DNA of 64,000 nt from the NCBI GenBank assembly GCA_000507305.1, contig DF239026.1:187571-251570 (forward strand), in the 5' to 3' direction. A program made the translations under genes and the position numbers. Source of the stretch: Breviolum minutum Mf 1.05b.01. Taxonomy: Eukaryota > Sar > Dinophyceae > Suessiales > Symbiodiniaceae. Positions 44,471 to 55,422 of this stretch are shown here, in pieces (the first letter of the stretch is position 1; every line of letters starts with the position of its first letter). The notes below the pieces were generated by a model. The model had not been told where the DNA came from. It saw nothing but the letters and a program-made list of their open reading frames with translations, and searched no databases.

Positions 44471-44612
44471 TTTGAAGATGATGTTTCTTTTCCCTTTCGG
44501 TGGGATATGTATCCATTCCTTGGAGGGTATCTCATTTGGTGCATCCCTTACGACATTTCGTTTAAATGCAACGGCTTTTGGGGGACTCCTCCCGCTGGGG
44601 CAGCTTTCGCAG

Positions 44613-44660
44613 GCCGATGAGATTGCAAAAAACGCCTTGATCAGTACCTTTGAGAAAGCT
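44613..44660 (+). CDS. PPR exon, helix A
   Basis: After CTTTCGCAG, 16 codons: ADEIAKNALISTFEKA, donor GTAACT, phase 0 at both ends. Joined to 45382 it gives F-E-K-A-A-L-W, the standard 5 residues before Trp. Confidence 0.8.
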
Positions 44661-44825
44661 GTAACTTGGCAATCGGAAAAATGTCGGCCTTCTGATCTAT
44701 GGGAAAAAGCAGACATTGTTTCATTGACGGTTGATCTATAAGGGATCATTAAATTATCTGTTTTAAGGGGGTTGTGCTTGATTATCCATGGAATCATTAA
44801 ATATGCAGAAAAAATGTGTTTGATT

Positions 44826-44940
44826 GCCGTCCAGGGAAGTAACTAACATATCCCACCAAAGGGGAAAAGGAAAATCATCGACTCAAAAAGTGATTTGGTG
44901 ATGGGGATATGTTAGTTCCCAGGAAGGTATCAATTTTGGG
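44826..44940. repeat. Repeat family G element, copy 2
   Basis: CCAGGGAAGTAACTAACATATCCC at left faces GGGGATATGTTAGTTCCCAGG at right; about 20 bp inverted ends. Confidence 0.7.
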
Positions 44941-45381
44941 ATTATTAGATTACCAGGGATCAATTAGATTTCGATCTATGTCACCTTGGTTGATCCACCA
45001 GGGATCATTAGATTATCCAAAGTTAAGGGGATCAAACAAGTAGCAAATCTATGGAAGATTTGAATGATTTCCACTTACTGGTGCTTTGCTTCATCGGGCT
45101 GGCAATATAATGTCCCCTGTTGTTTGGTTGATTTACAGGGATCCATGAAAAGAAGCCCCCTGAGAAAAATCGTCCGTTGTCATTGGTAATTTGGTTCTTT
45201 TCTTTGTCGCGGTGAAACCCCCCCTTCGTTGGCGTCTCCCGTTTTTTTTCGCGGTGACGGGTGACAAGATGATGAACGAAAACCAGTTGAAAAAGCATTT
45301 GGTTTAAAACAAAACTGTGTTGACAGTTGATTCATCCAGGTGTTTTTCCTTTTTCTCCCACAACATCGTTGGCAGTTTGAG

Positions 45382-45474
45382 GCTTTATGGCCTTGGGCAC
45401 TTCATTGTCTTTATCATTTCACAAGCCAACGGTCTTTAGATGTGGTAGCTTATAATGCAGCCATCAGCGCTTGC
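45382..45474 (+). CDS. PPR exon, helix B plus helix A
   Basis: After AGTTTGAG, 31 codons, phase 0 both ends: ALWPWALHCLYHF then S-L-D-V-V-A-Y-N-A-A-I-S-A-C, donor GTGTCT. Joined to 46447 it reads I-S-A-C-E-K-S-G-Q-W, the exact family consensus. Confidence 0.85.
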
Positions 45475-45964
45475 GTGTCTTGGAAGAAGCCAAGTTGAGG
45501 AAGGGTTGAATACAGGGCAGTTATACAGGGCAGATGGAAGAAATCCAGCGATCACCAGTTGAGGTTGGTAGTTTATCCCATATTTTTACCAGGGATGTTT
45601 TAACATCCCAAGTGGTGCAGGATTTCCATCAACACCCAGTTGTATATTAGATATTCGGTTGTCCCGCTTACCGGGGTGCAATCGTCACCACCAGGATGAT
45701 ATGACATTTTCTTTGCGACCGGGGATCCGAACCCAAACCTTCATTTCCCGCTGTTACTCCACACCCAAGTTATATTAATCTTTCCGGTAGCATTCACGAT
45801 TTCACCGACCAAACCGCACGCCAGTTCCCCTAGACACGTTTTTAAAATGGTGTGTGGTGGTTTTGGTAAAGGGAAAACGACGATGAACCAAAAAAAGGTC
45901 CCGTTGGTGAACATTTGGGGGTTGGTGAAACATTTGGGGGGTCGTGTTTTTACCGAAAAATGTC

Positions 45965-46110
45965 CTTGCTCGTGCTTGTTTTTTTAAGGTGATTTTTTAC
46001 GGATTCTACCATGGGATTCATGGTATATAAATCACCATGAAAAGCCACCATTTGGTAGGAGTATGGAGTATGTTTGTGATTTTCCCAACAACCTAAGAAG
46101 CAAATCAAAG
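45965..46110 (+). repeat. Family B element
   Basis: TTTTTAAGGTGATTTTTTAC, CTACCATGGGATTCATGG, CCACCATTTGG, AAGCAAATCAAAG. Confidence 0.7.
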
Positions 46111-46446
46111 TTTGGCAAGCCGCTGTTTGTGAATCTCATAGGGTACCATCGCACACCCCTGTTCTTTCTGGACTTTAGTGGCTGATTTACGCTAGACTTT
46201 TTGGCGGACCTACTTGTTGACGAAGACATCGGAAGAGTATTTTAGGCTTTGCCGAGGTGATAAGATTTGCGATGCGTTGAAGTGATTGCTTTCGTAGAGG
46301 GCATTAGAAACTGCTACGTCACGTAGGGATGATGACAGGCCTGTTTATCCGAAACCTTACAAACGAAGGAAAAAATTAATCGCTCATGCCACGAAAGTGA
46401 GTTTGAAAAATGACTGCTTAGATGATGGACTGCTTAGTGAGCCAAG

Positions 46447-46512
46447 GAGAAATCTGGACAGTGGCAATCTGCCATTGCCGTCCTGGTCGATTTGCAGAAC
46501 AACACCTTGCAG
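46447..46512 (+). CDS. PPR exon, helix B
   Basis: After GAGCCAAG, 22 codons, phase 0: E-K-S-G-Q-W-Q-S-A-I-A-V-L then VDLQNNTLQ, donor GTTCTT. The following 82 nt intron (46513-46594) is among the shortest here. Confidence 0.85.
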
Positions 46513-46594
46513 GTTCTTACATCATTTGTCGGTATGGTGGTTTGCATGCCTGATGTTCATTGTCAGTTGGGAAGGTTCTCTTATTAATTTGCAG

Positions 46595-46705
46595 ATAACA
46601 TGGTGTTCATATGCGCCATGGAAGCCAACAAAAAGCTGCCGTGCCGATCAAGAAAAGGGATTACATACACTACTCCAGCTTATAGAGATTGCAATAAACC
46701 ATTAC
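46595..46705 (+). CDS. PPR exon, divergent helix A plus helix B
   Basis: After TTTGCAG, 37 codons: ITWCSYAPWKPTKSC then EKGLHTLLQLIEIAINHY, donor GTAAAA. Helix A is about 3 residues longer than usual. Joined to 47298 the Leu-Leu to I-T distance is normal. Confidence 0.65.
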
Positions 46706-47297
46706 GTAAAATATTATTAACCACCCCGTACAATATAGTGCACCTAGCGGGTTTTTTCATTGCTCAAAGGGCTTCTGGCTTTATTTCCTGAAGTCAGTGA
46801 AAACCAAGGGAAGCATTCGCCAAAATCAGCCCACATTCACTTGGATGATGGTAACACATTTTGTTGATGAGTGAGAAATCCGGGGGCATGTGTATTTCGA
46901 CCGTTGAAGCCATATGTCATATTTGTATGATACAAATTGCCTGGTCTTAACTGGTCTTAATCTTGTAGAAAGTGGTGGAACCCATACCCCGTACCAAATG
47001 GGTATTTATTACCGAAAAAAATGTATTTTTGATATTAGGTAAATCAAAAGAAATACTAAAAAAATGGTTAGGTGTATATTGATATACTTGGATATTGGAT
47101 CAACTACCTAGCTTCACAAATCTCTCTTCAGCACATTTCTCTTAACCACCGAAGTATGGTGTCTTCCAAGGCTTCCATTTTCAACCAAGTTAGACACATT
47201 GGAAATTAATAAAAACCGTTGCTTTCACGCAACTTAAGAGCCACCGATTGTACTCACAAAATTCCTTCCCACCCCCCATCCAGCCGCCGATCCGCAG

Positions 47298-47341
47298 GCG
47301 GATCGCATCACTTACAATGCTCTCATCTCATCCTGTGAGAA
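47298..47341 (+). CDS. PPR exon, helix A
   Basis: After CCGCAG: A-D-R-I-T-Y-N-A-L-I-S-S-C-E and two bases, donor GTACCA. Joined to 48676 the split codon AA|G gives Lys and C-E-K-S-A-M-W, exactly 5 residues between Cys and Trp. Confidence 0.8.
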
Positions 47342-48238
47342 GTACCATGGCATTTGACATGGATGCCTTGGGGTCGTTGATATCTGTTGATGGAAGGCAT
47401 CCAGCTAACCGGTTGGTAGATAGAATAGTTTATCCCACTATTTAGAGGGTTTTTGCACATACCAGGTGGTTAGCCGGATTTCTTCCATCAAACAAAAGTA
47501 GTGTTGACGCTTCAAGAATTCTAGCGAACTGTAGTTGCGGGCTGGAGAACTTCTACATGTACACTAGTGTTTGGATTGGTCGTTGTTTTTTCCCTGAACC
47601 ATGAAGCACATGAAGCGGAATGAAGCGTCCAAACAAAAAAAAACAATTCTAATAGTTTTGGTAAGAAAGTGTTTTGAAATTCAACCACCCTAGAAGCTAC
47701 ACATGTTAGAGTCCATGTTTGAGAAAAATATGTTCGAGAGAAGTGATAGATTCTTGGAGTTGTTTTTGAAGGTCATTGTGTTTTTTTGATCCGGATTCAA
47801 TCCCATGTGATTCATGAGCACTTACCCGTCTCTGAACCTAACAGCGAGTTTTTATCCAAACATCAAGGGTTGGAAGATGACTTGTTGGGTGGGATGGCCT
47901 ATTTTTCAGGGGTTATGTCACCCTGCCTCCCATAATCATGGTTCAGTTGAAAATTGCCCTAAATGAAAGGAAACTAATATTGGAGGTACACCCATGTTCC
48001 ACTGAACCATGATTGTAGAAGGAAGAATAGTTTCAGAGAGTGGATTTCATCATTTTTGGGGAAATATGTGTTTTTTGTTCACGGTCATTTTCTAAGCCAA
48101 ATCAATGATGATGTAAATCCTTTCCAACCACTCTGGGTGGTGGATGATAGCAAGAAAGGGTACCGGATCTCCGGCGAAAAAAAACACCCCTTTTGGGTAA
48201 ATGGCCAAATGCCGGAGTTGCTTTGGTCTAGTTGGATA
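47342..48238. other. Intron
   Basis: A diverged family F-like segment lies at 47890-48030 (CACCCTGCCTCCCATAATC, GAAAGGAAACTAATATTGG). Otherwise nothing recognised. Confidence 0.5.
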
Positions 48239-48326
48239 ACTAGGTGGTGGAAACTCACATATTTTTGGAATTTTGCACCCCAATTTGACTGACGCATATG
48301 TTTCAAATGGGTTCAAACCACCAACA
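48239..48326. repeat. Family A element, diverged
   Basis: CTAGGTGGTGGAAACTC at left, GGGTTCAAACCACCAAC at right. Confidence 0.6.
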
Positions 48327-48675
48327 AAAATAAGTGGAGTTGGAAAGTGTAGTTGCAGGCCCCAAAGATTTGCAAGCAAGAAGAAGGCATGCTCAAGCAA
48401 AAAGCTGAAGCAAACTAGTGAATGGTCTTGAATTCACATATTAGCAAACACCATCTACGAGGGATATGATCCAACTTGACTTGGGCCTACACCCTTTTTA
48501 AGTTTAACATAAACCCTAAACTGATGGTTGGAAGATGAATTTCCTTTTAAGATCGTTACTTTTCATAGTCCATGTTAAAACTTTCGGAGTGTATTTTGTA
48601 ACTGGGTAGTTCAACCACAGCCTAAAATCTAAAATCTTGCTTGGGGGAGGCCCCTTCCTTGTGCAAAACGATGAG

Positions 48676-48731
48676 GTCGGCGATGTGGAATTTGGCTTTA
48701 CAACTTTTGGAGGACTTCCAACACATGAGAG
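48676..48731 (+). CDS. PPR exon, helix B
   Basis: After CGATGAG: S-A-M-W-N-L-A-L-Q-L-L then EDFQHMR. A GC donor (GCGGAA) in phase 1 joins to 49737 with exactly 12 residues to V-T; the GT of the downstream family A element would give 19. Confidence 0.75.
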
Positions 48732-48748
48732 GCGGAAAATCTCCAAAA

Positions 48749-48852
48749 CTAGGTGGTGGTTTCAAATATTTTTTATTTTCACCCCGAAAATTTGGGGAAG
48801 ATTTCCAATTTGACTCATATTTTTCAAATGGGTTGGTTCAACCACAACCTAG
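48749..48852. repeat. Family A element
   Basis: CTAGGTGGTGGTTTCAAA at left, TTCAACCACAACCTAG at right, 104 bp, 17 nt after the GC donor of the preceding exon. Confidence 0.75.
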
Positions 48853-49062
48853 AAAAGTATCCAACGGAGTCCAAATTTTGTACAGATTCCAAGGTTCCTT
48901 GAAAAGGTTGGGTCGTTGAGGGAAGCCATGGGAACCTTTGCGGAAAAATTCTTGAAATGTAAAGGATTATTAGTTGTCCCAATTTTGGGTGTCCCTACAC
49001 GATAGCCATTTTTGGTGACTCGGAAAACCACACTTACCAACTGGGTTCTTCACCAGTTACTT

Positions 49063-49195
49063 GTGTTTGTTTTTCGGGTGATTTTTTACCGATTCGATCC
49101 GAAGGGATGAAAATCACCATGAATTTCACCGCCATTTGGGAGGAAGATTTTTGTGATTTTTTCGCAACCACCGAACAGTCCCAAATCAAAGTTTA
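49063..49195 (+). repeat. Family B element
   Basis: GTGTTTGTTTTTCGGGTGAT, AAATCACCATGAATTTC, CCACCGAACAGTCCC, AAATCAAAG. Confidence 0.65.
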
Positions 49196-49736
49196 TGGTT
49201 GGTTCATTCTTGACAACTGTAAAGGATATAATTCTCCCAATTGGGGTGTCCCCACATGTTTCAGAACCATGTTTGGGGTGATTGGTAAAGTTTTCATTTC
49301 GAGATTTACAACGTTTGGGGTGATTGGTCAGATGTACTGGGCTCAAAAATATCCTTTCTATAACAAGGAGAGTGAATTTTTTGAAGTTGGTCGAATCGGT
49401 TTTGCGGTGAATGTCCTTCTCTACCATGGTAAATCATCAACTAATCACCTTTCGGTAGGAGATTTCTTCGAATTTCCTTTTCAAATAAATCAGCCGAATG
49501 TAGGCAAACATACCAGTCACATAGATCCCTTTAAAAAGAAACAGAGGGCGACCCAAGAAATTCCACACATTCAACAAGATCAAAAACTGCCATCCCCCAA
49601 ATAGTTCGAAACGCATCCGAAATTTCTTTGGGTTATTTTTTTTGTCCACGAAACCCTGAAGGGGGTTCTGAAGGTCGCCATTTTGGGTCCGTTTTGCTTA
49701 CGGAACTTCCTGTGGGTGCTCTTGCATCGATTGCAG

Positions 49737-49795
49737 GTGTTTGTGATACAGTGACCTGCAGCGCTGCCATCAGTGCCTGTGAGAAAGGCGAGGAG
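49737..49795 (+). CDS. PPR exon, helix A
   Basis: After GATTGCAG: V-C-D-T-V-T-C-S-A-A-I-S-A-C-E-K-G. Near-perfect consensus. A GC donor (GCGAGG) after the first base of the Gly codon is likely, so the true end is near 49786. The next exon was not fixed. Confidence 0.75.
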
Positions 49796-50274
49796 TCCAT
49801 TATAAAAGTGCATTGTTTGGGTTGGTAAGATAATGACCCCTGTTAAAAACCTTTGGAACATGGTGGTTAATGATCCCTTTACGAGGCCTTATTTGTTGTG
49901 GGGTGTGTGGCATTACAGGGGTGCTCTTAGATTCCCATGGTATATCTTCCAATTTTGTCGGGTTTTCCAGCCAGCGATGTTTGGTCGCCAGAGCGTATGC
50001 CTTGAAAAGCCTTTAGAAAAGGGTGGTAAGCACTTACATACTGTTGATGGTCAAAATCAAGGGCGAGGTGCTTGATGGTTGTTAGAGGACATCCCGCGAT
50101 TTACCATTTTTTGACAAACAGTTCGAGTTTTTTTTGTAACTTGGCATATTTCAGTCGATTTTTCACTGGAAAAATAACACTGAGCAATGATACGAGTCGC
50201 CAGGTTTCCAATGGCCATTGGCATTGCATCTTCTTTGGCCACTTGGTTGGTTGGAGGTACTACATAATAATAAT

Positions 50275-50371
50275 CCTCCCTAAACTAACATCAAACGCCC
50301 CTGAAAATAGCCATTCCAAAAAGGATGGTAGTCTTTCAAGCACCATTTTTCAGGTGTGATGTTAGTTTTGC
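50275..50371. repeat. Family F element
   Basis: CCTCCCTAAACTAACATC at left, GTGATGTTAGTTTTG at right, CCCTGAAAATAGCC inside. Confidence 0.6.
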
Positions 50372-50517
50372 GGTGTAACTGAAGTCAGGTTTTGAGACTA
50401 TTGATTGCAGGGAGATCCAGTACAAAAAATTAGAGCTAGGATGATTTCATTGATTCATTGTATTTCCATGAACTGACAAAAATTCTTTTTGTTTTGGAAT
50501 AAAACAACCCCACTTGA

Positions 50518-50637
50518 AATACTTGCGTTTGTTTAAGGTGATTTTTTACTTTCTACCATGATGAATCACCATTTGTCACCACCCTATGGGGAATGCGTTT
50601 CTTTTTTTTCCAACCACCGAAGTCGCAAATCAAAGAA
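50518..50637 (+). repeat. Family B element
   Basis: GCGTTTGTTTAAGGTGAT, TTCTACCATGATGAATCACC, AACCACCGAAGTCGC, AAATCAAAG. Confidence 0.7.
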
Positions 50638-51022
50638 AAAGCGGTTGTGCTCGACTTGGTGCTTTGAAATCAAGTTGTGGATCTTCCATTGGTCCGACAG
50701 CACGACGTTTGCATCATTCCAACTTGGTGCTGTCGAATTGCCCAGATTCTCACTATCCATACACCTCTGAGAATTAACGGCTGGAACCTAAAAAGGAATT
50801 AATGCCCAGTGAAAAAAAACTCACAGTGTCACTATGTGCATCCAGGATCGATAACTTCAATTGTGACCTTTGATATTTATGAATGTCTCATGTCTTTTTT
50901 CCACTTTGTTACGATTGATGACACACCCAAAACAAAAAGACGACATAAAACCTGAAAAATGGTGATGTTCACTGGGAGATGTTTTTCCAGAGGCTCATTT
51001 TTCAGGAGAGCAATGAAAAAAA

Positions 51023-51130
51023 ACCTGGTTGCTGAAAGTATCTAGAAGATTATACTACCCAATTATGCGGGGATTATTTCATAAACCATGACTTTAAGGA
51101 TCCGGTCATGAAAAAACCAGTATTTCATGG
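51023..51130 (+). repeat. Family D element
   Basis: CCTGGTTGCTGAAAG, TACTACCCAATTATG, CATAAACCATGACTTTAAGG. Confidence 0.5.
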
Positions 51131-51221
51131 TTCATGTCACTGGTGAGCCGTTGGTTTTCTGCGGATTTTGTATCGTTTGGATCCCCTAGGCCCCAACCCA
51201 GAATGCGATCGTCTCGTCACC

Positions 51222-51360
51222 ACTAGGATGTTCGGTTGGAAGTTAGGATGAAAGGTGATCGGATCAGTGGGTTATTTCACCCCAAGTAATACCCCCATTT
51301 ATAAATAGGTTCTAAGTCATTGATCCTAACCATTGATCCTAGCTTCCTCTGACATCCAAG
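51222..51360. repeat. Family E element
   Basis: TAGGATGTTCGGTTGGAAG at left, CTTCCTCTGACATCCAAG at right. Confidence 0.65.
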
Positions 51361-51419
51361 CACCAGGGATGACGGTTGGTTGACATTTTTTAGGATCCAA
51401 AGTAAAGCGACTCATGGCT

Positions 51420-51533
51420 GCCACTGTTACTCTTTGATTTGCGACTGCTTGTTCGGTGGTTGGAAGAAATCACAAAAATATTCCCCAAACGGTGATTTAC
51501 CACGGTAGAATCCGTAAAAGACCACCTGAAACT
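51420..51533 (-). repeat. Family B element, reversed
   Basis: CTTTGATTTGCGACTGC, GTTCGGTGGTTGG, GGTGATTTACCACGGTAG: the reverse complement of the other family B copies. Only copy seen in this orientation. Confidence 0.7.
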
Positions 51534-51546
51534 AACACCAGGATAT

Positions 51547-51655
51547 CTAGGTGGTGGCAACTCAAACATTGTGTATTTTCACCCCTACCCGGAAAAAATG
51601 ATCCAATTTGACTGGCGCATATTTTTTCAAACGGGTTGGTTCAACCACCAACTAG
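51547..51655. repeat. Family A element
   Basis: CTAGGTGGTGGCAACTC at left, GGTTCAACCACCAACTAG at right. Confidence 0.75.
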
Positions 51656-51672
51656 ATATGGATGGAGGGTAG

Positions 51673-51787
51673 ATCCACATGGTATCCTCGTTTTGACCGG
51701 GTTTTTTGCGGCCTATCCCGTCGCCTTCTGCACCTGAGGACTATGGAAGATTTGGCCTTGCCCATGGAAGCCATTGCCTATAACGCG
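51673..51787 (+). CDS. PPR exon, helix B plus start of helix A
   Basis: The frame reads LSRRLLHLRTMEDLALPM then E-A-I-A-Y-N-A, donor GTGCCT, phase 0. 12 residues separate H-L from I-A. Joined to 52930 it gives A-Y-N-A-A-I-S-A-C-E-K-G without a gap. The 5' end is uncertain: no AG fits the expected start near 51708. Confidence 0.7.
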
Positions 51788-51858
51788 GTGCCTTTGGCGA
51801 CCTCACAGCACCAAAAGGGACCTTCCAATTTTGGTAGCTAAAATTGGAAGGGAAATGG

Positions 51859-51971
51859 TACTTGGATGTCCCAGGAAGTTAGTAATTGGCTAGTAAATGG
51901 GTTATAACCCCGATATATACCACTTATCAGTAGGTTATAGGCCATTTACTAACCATTTCAGGGAAATCTAG
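51859..51971. repeat. Family E element, right end decayed
   Basis: ACTTGGATGTCCCAGGAAG, TTAGTAATTGGCTAG, GGTTATAACCCCGATATA, matching 3908-4034 closely at the left. Confidence 0.65.
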
Positions 51972-52103
51972 GTTGGTGAAATCTTCTCATTTTTTGCCAG
52001 ATAGGAATGTAGCATATTTACCCACACGGTCGGGTAACAAAATCCTGCCGGGCGACATTACTCAGAGAATCTGATTGATTGAGGTGTTTCTTCTGTTCCC
52101 CCG

Positions 52104-52206
52104 TAGGATCCGTGGGACTGCTATATTTACTTCCATAATCTTGCATCAATGGGTGATTTTTATGGCAAATTACTATGCAAATATACCCGTCCCATGCATC
52201 CTATGA
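52104..52206. repeat. Family C hairpin
   Basis: CGTAGGATCCGTGG at left, CCCATGCATCCTATG at right. Confidence 0.5.
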
Positions 52207-52555
52207 TCAATGTTGATCTTCACCAAGTGAATGAATTTGGATGAATTTGGAGGAAATGTGTCCGAAAATTCGTGGGGTTTTTTGATGAAATTTTGAAGCA
52301 GCATCTTTTGCTAATTTCTTGCGTTTCAACCTTTCCTTAGCTTTGGCCTTACTCATCGCATTACAGGATCCGCTTGCAAGTGGCATTCCACTCTTTGACT
52401 GCTTCGGATGAATGGTTGAAGGAAACCGAATCCAGAAAAATGGCCTTGAAAATTTAGCTTGGCTAAGCCACTAAAACTCATGAATGGGTGAGAATCCACT
52501 GGTGAAAACCAGTGTTTAGGCACAGCCAAAATTATATTGTCATGCTGAGTCATAC

Positions 52556-52672
52556 TACCTTGCGATTGTTTAAGGTGATTTCTTAATTTCTACAATGGTA
52601 AATCGCCATGAAAAAACACAATTTGGGAATATGTTTCATTTGTTCAATCAGCGAACAGTCGCAAATCAAAGT
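52556..52672 (+). repeat. Family B element
   Basis: GCGATTGTTTAAGGTGAT, GTAAATCGCCATGAAAAAAC, CAGCGAACAGTCGC, AAATCAAAG. Confidence 0.7.
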
Positions 52673-52754
52673 ATAGTACCCTTCTGGCTATATTCACATA
52701 TTCACGATGATGAAAGTCGATCGTGAGAATCCCGGAAACTTGTAGTCATGGCTA

Positions 52755-52887
52755 GTCAACGTACCCCCCCAACGTACTATCCCCAGAAATATGGCCTTAT
52801 TAAGGGCGTACTAACCATTGGTTTCCCTTAATAAGGCCTTATTAAACTCTTATTTCTGGGGGGGGTACGTTGGGGGGGTAGGTTAAC
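52755..52887. repeat. Family H, strong hairpin element
   Basis: GTCAACGTACCCCCCCAACG at left faces GTACGTTGGGGGGGTAGG at right; inside, CCCTTAATAAGGCCTTATTA is itself palindromic. It ends about 40 nt before the next PPR exon. A relative is at 60632-60775. Confidence 0.75.
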
Positions 52888-52929
52888 CAGCCACAATATA
52901 ACCAACCCGAATATGTTGCTGAATCGCAG

Positions 52930-53011
52930 GCCATCAGTGCTTGCGAGAAGGGCTTCCAATGGAAGAAAGCCATGCATCTCTTGACCGCCATGACCAGCTC
53001 CTTTCAACAAG
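52930..53011 (+). CDS. PPR exon, helix A end plus helix B
   Basis: After AATCGCAG: A-I-S-A-C-E-K-G-F-Q-W then KKAMHLLTAMTSSFQQ. Donor GC (GCACCA) in phase 1; joined to 54547 it gives exactly 12 residues between Leu-Leu and I-T. Confidence 0.85.
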
Positions 53012-54423
53012 GCACCATGGGCCAGTTGCATTGGCCAAAACCCAATTCCGGATGAGCACCTGACAAAAGCCTTCGGTTGGTTGGGTTATTCAGGGGATGA
53101 AATACTAACCAGTTATATTGGGGGATTCATTATTTGAGAAGCCGTGAAAATGAAGGTCTCCATCAACCAAGTAGTATATCATGGAAAGTGGCTGAATGTT
53201 TTTCAATGCTCAGATGGGCTTATGCGAGCGGTGGCTTTTCTGTCATGACATATCTAGAAGATGAGAAAATCATGCAACTGCCTGGGTGTTTTTCGCACGG
53301 GCCAAACCAGATGATTTTTGAGAATAAAAATCCGTTAGGATTGGATTAGTATACGATATAGGGGATATATCCCCCACCCACTTCCTTAACAGTCCGAGTC
53401 AAACATTCCCATTCCCAGGAAGTCAGAGTCAAGTAAGAATTTCTGCGTTCTTTTTATTGTTAAGTTCTTTTTTAGTTTGGGGGTCCCAACATTTACCTTC
53501 ACTTTCCAGGAAATGCATGGAACAAGAACAACACACCTAAGATATATCCAATAACTGCATGTTCTAATTTCAGTATTAATCTAAGCGGAGTCAAACCCCG
53601 ACATCGGGGATGATGACTTCATCACGTATTAATCTAGTATTGACTATTCAAAGATTATCAAGAAAACATTACCAGTTGTTTTTGAATAAGCAATAACAAT
53701 ATCAAAAAAGCAAAATATCAATTAAAAAAGTATCAATTAGAAAAAATACTCAGTATTTTTGCTTTTGCGAATTTGTAAGCCTATCAACATGTGTTGCCTA
53801 GATGACTTAGATTTTTTGTTTTAAAAAGTATTTTTTCACTTCCTACCAGAGCAAATCAGTTTTTAAGCCAACAGTTGGTAGGAATATATTGTGACATGTT
53901 TTTCCAAACCATCCTACAGTCGCAAGTCTAGGGTTTTGATTGGGTATGATTTCATCAAGAAGTTGATTGAAGAGAACCTTTACATTCACCAGTCAGGATT
54001 CACAAGGGGCTCATTGTGACACTGTTGATGGTTCAGAAATCCCAAACAATCACCTGGGGATCGTATAAAACCCTTTGAAAATCATGGGATTTCAACTACC
54101 AGCCTCAACTGGTTTTGTTGGCCGGATTTCTGAACGAACCAGCAACAGCATCATGATGTTTCTTGGTTTCTTGGTTTTCCGTCCTTAGATTGCCCCGGGA
54201 AAACCGCTTTTGGGGAAATTGAAACCGAATCCAAAATTTGATACCTGGCATCATATTTGGACATAGCGACCAACCCGCCGGTTGGTTCACCTTAAATGGT
54301 GGTGGTGTTTTAGGATCAAGGAATTTTTGCCCCACACCAAAAAAGTCGCTTTAACTGATTCAGGTCTAGGAATTATAGTGATTGTCTTGGCCAGATCATG
54401 TCTTGGTGAGACCATGAGTTGAT
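53012..54423. other. Intron
   Basis: Holds a family D copy near 53064-53130 and a family B-like stretch at 53815-53932. The frame at 53134-53349 (SWKVAECFSMLRW) was considered as an exon but the flanking exons join directly. Confidence 0.55.
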
Positions 54424-54520
54424 CTAGGTGTTGGTTTCAAATATGTTTAATGTTCACCCCTATTTGGGGAAGATTCCCATTTTGACTAGTATGTTTCAAA
54501 GCATTGAAACCACCGACCAG
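54424..54520. repeat. Family A element
   Basis: CTAGGTGTTGGTTTCAAA at left, GAAACCACCGACCAG at right; 26 nt before the next PPR exon. Confidence 0.7.
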
Positions 54521-54546
54521 TGATTGTTGCTTGTTTGAACCGCCAG

Positions 54547-54608
54547 GAAGTTTGATCACCTACGCCGCGCTCATCACAGCCTGTGGAAAATGCGACCAGT
54601 GGCGACAG
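54547..54608 (+). CDS. PPR exon, helix A
   Basis: After CCGCCAG: S-L-I-T-Y-A-A-L-I-T-A-C-G-K-C-D-Q-W-R-Q, donor GTGAAT, phase 0. Joined to 55984 it gives W-R-Q-V-Q-A-L-L, a regular W-x-x-A-L-x-L-L. Confidence 0.85.
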
Positions 54609-54689
54609 GTGAATCGACCAGAGCCGGTGGGACGGGGACAGCACTGTGCACAAAAGGAACATTGCTCGCGGGTTTTGATTGAAATCTTC

Positions 54690-54785
54690 CAAATACCAAC
54701 GGGATCCATGCATGGTATATTTACCTACATTTACCATAAGAATCGACCAAATGTAGCTAAGTATACCATACATGGATCCTATGGG
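54690..54785. repeat. Family C hairpin, best copy
   Basis: GGGATCCATGCATGGTATA at left and TATACCATACATGGATCC at right, TTTACCTACATTTACC inside. Could fold into a long stem. Confidence 0.75.
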
Positions 54786-54965
54786 ATAATATATCTTTTA
54801 TTGGTGAGTTCCTTTTCTATAAACTTCACACCCTAAATGTTGAATTGGTCCAAAACCCCAACCGGCCTATCTCACCCGGGAAATGGCAACACATCAGCAA
54901 GGAAGTACAGAATTTGTTCACGAAATGCTTTCCGTTCAGGTGGAGAAGGATGATTTGTTCACCAG

Positions 54966-55092
54966 AATAACTTGTGTTTTGTTTAAGGTGACGTATTACG
55001 GATTCGATCCCATGGGATTCATCACCATTTTTCACGACTAGTTGGTAGGATGTTCTTATGATTTTTCGAACCACTGAACATGCAAGTCTAAG
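54966..55092 (+). repeat. Family B element
   Basis: TGTGTTTTGTTTAAGGTGAC, GATTCGATCCCATGGGATTC, CCACTGAACATGCAAGTC. Confidence 0.6.
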
Positions 55093-55317
55093 CTAACAAA
55101 AGGGGTTCAACCACCACCATGAGCCACCAACTACTGGTGGGCTCTTAGCAGGTTACTGTATCCGGAAATGAGGCTTTTTTTGACCAGAAGAACACACAAA
55201 GGATAGAAGCATACATGGGCCAAAGTCCATAGGGGGACATCAACAAAAAAGGTGAGATGCGGAGATCGCTAGCTACAGCTACATAGCTACATGCCTTTCC
55301 CAAATTTCTTTTTGTGG

Positions 55318-55422
55318 TACTCCCTGGAAGTTTAACAGTTCGCCCCCTGAAAATAGGCCGGCCTTCCCAAAAGGCTTGTCTTCCAACATCGCCATTGGGC
55401 AAGCTGTTCAACTTCAGGGGTG
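55318..55422. repeat. Family F element, diverged
   Basis: TACTCCCTGGAAGTTTAACAG, CCTGAAAATAGGCCGGCC, AAAAGGCTTGTCTTCCAAC, CAAGCTGTTCAACTTCAGG. Confidence 0.6.

Noticed and set aside
53134..53349. Open frame with SWKVAECFSMLRW
   Set aside because: The exons at 52930-53011 and 54547 join directly with perfect spacing; this frame lies inside that intron and partly in a family D copy.
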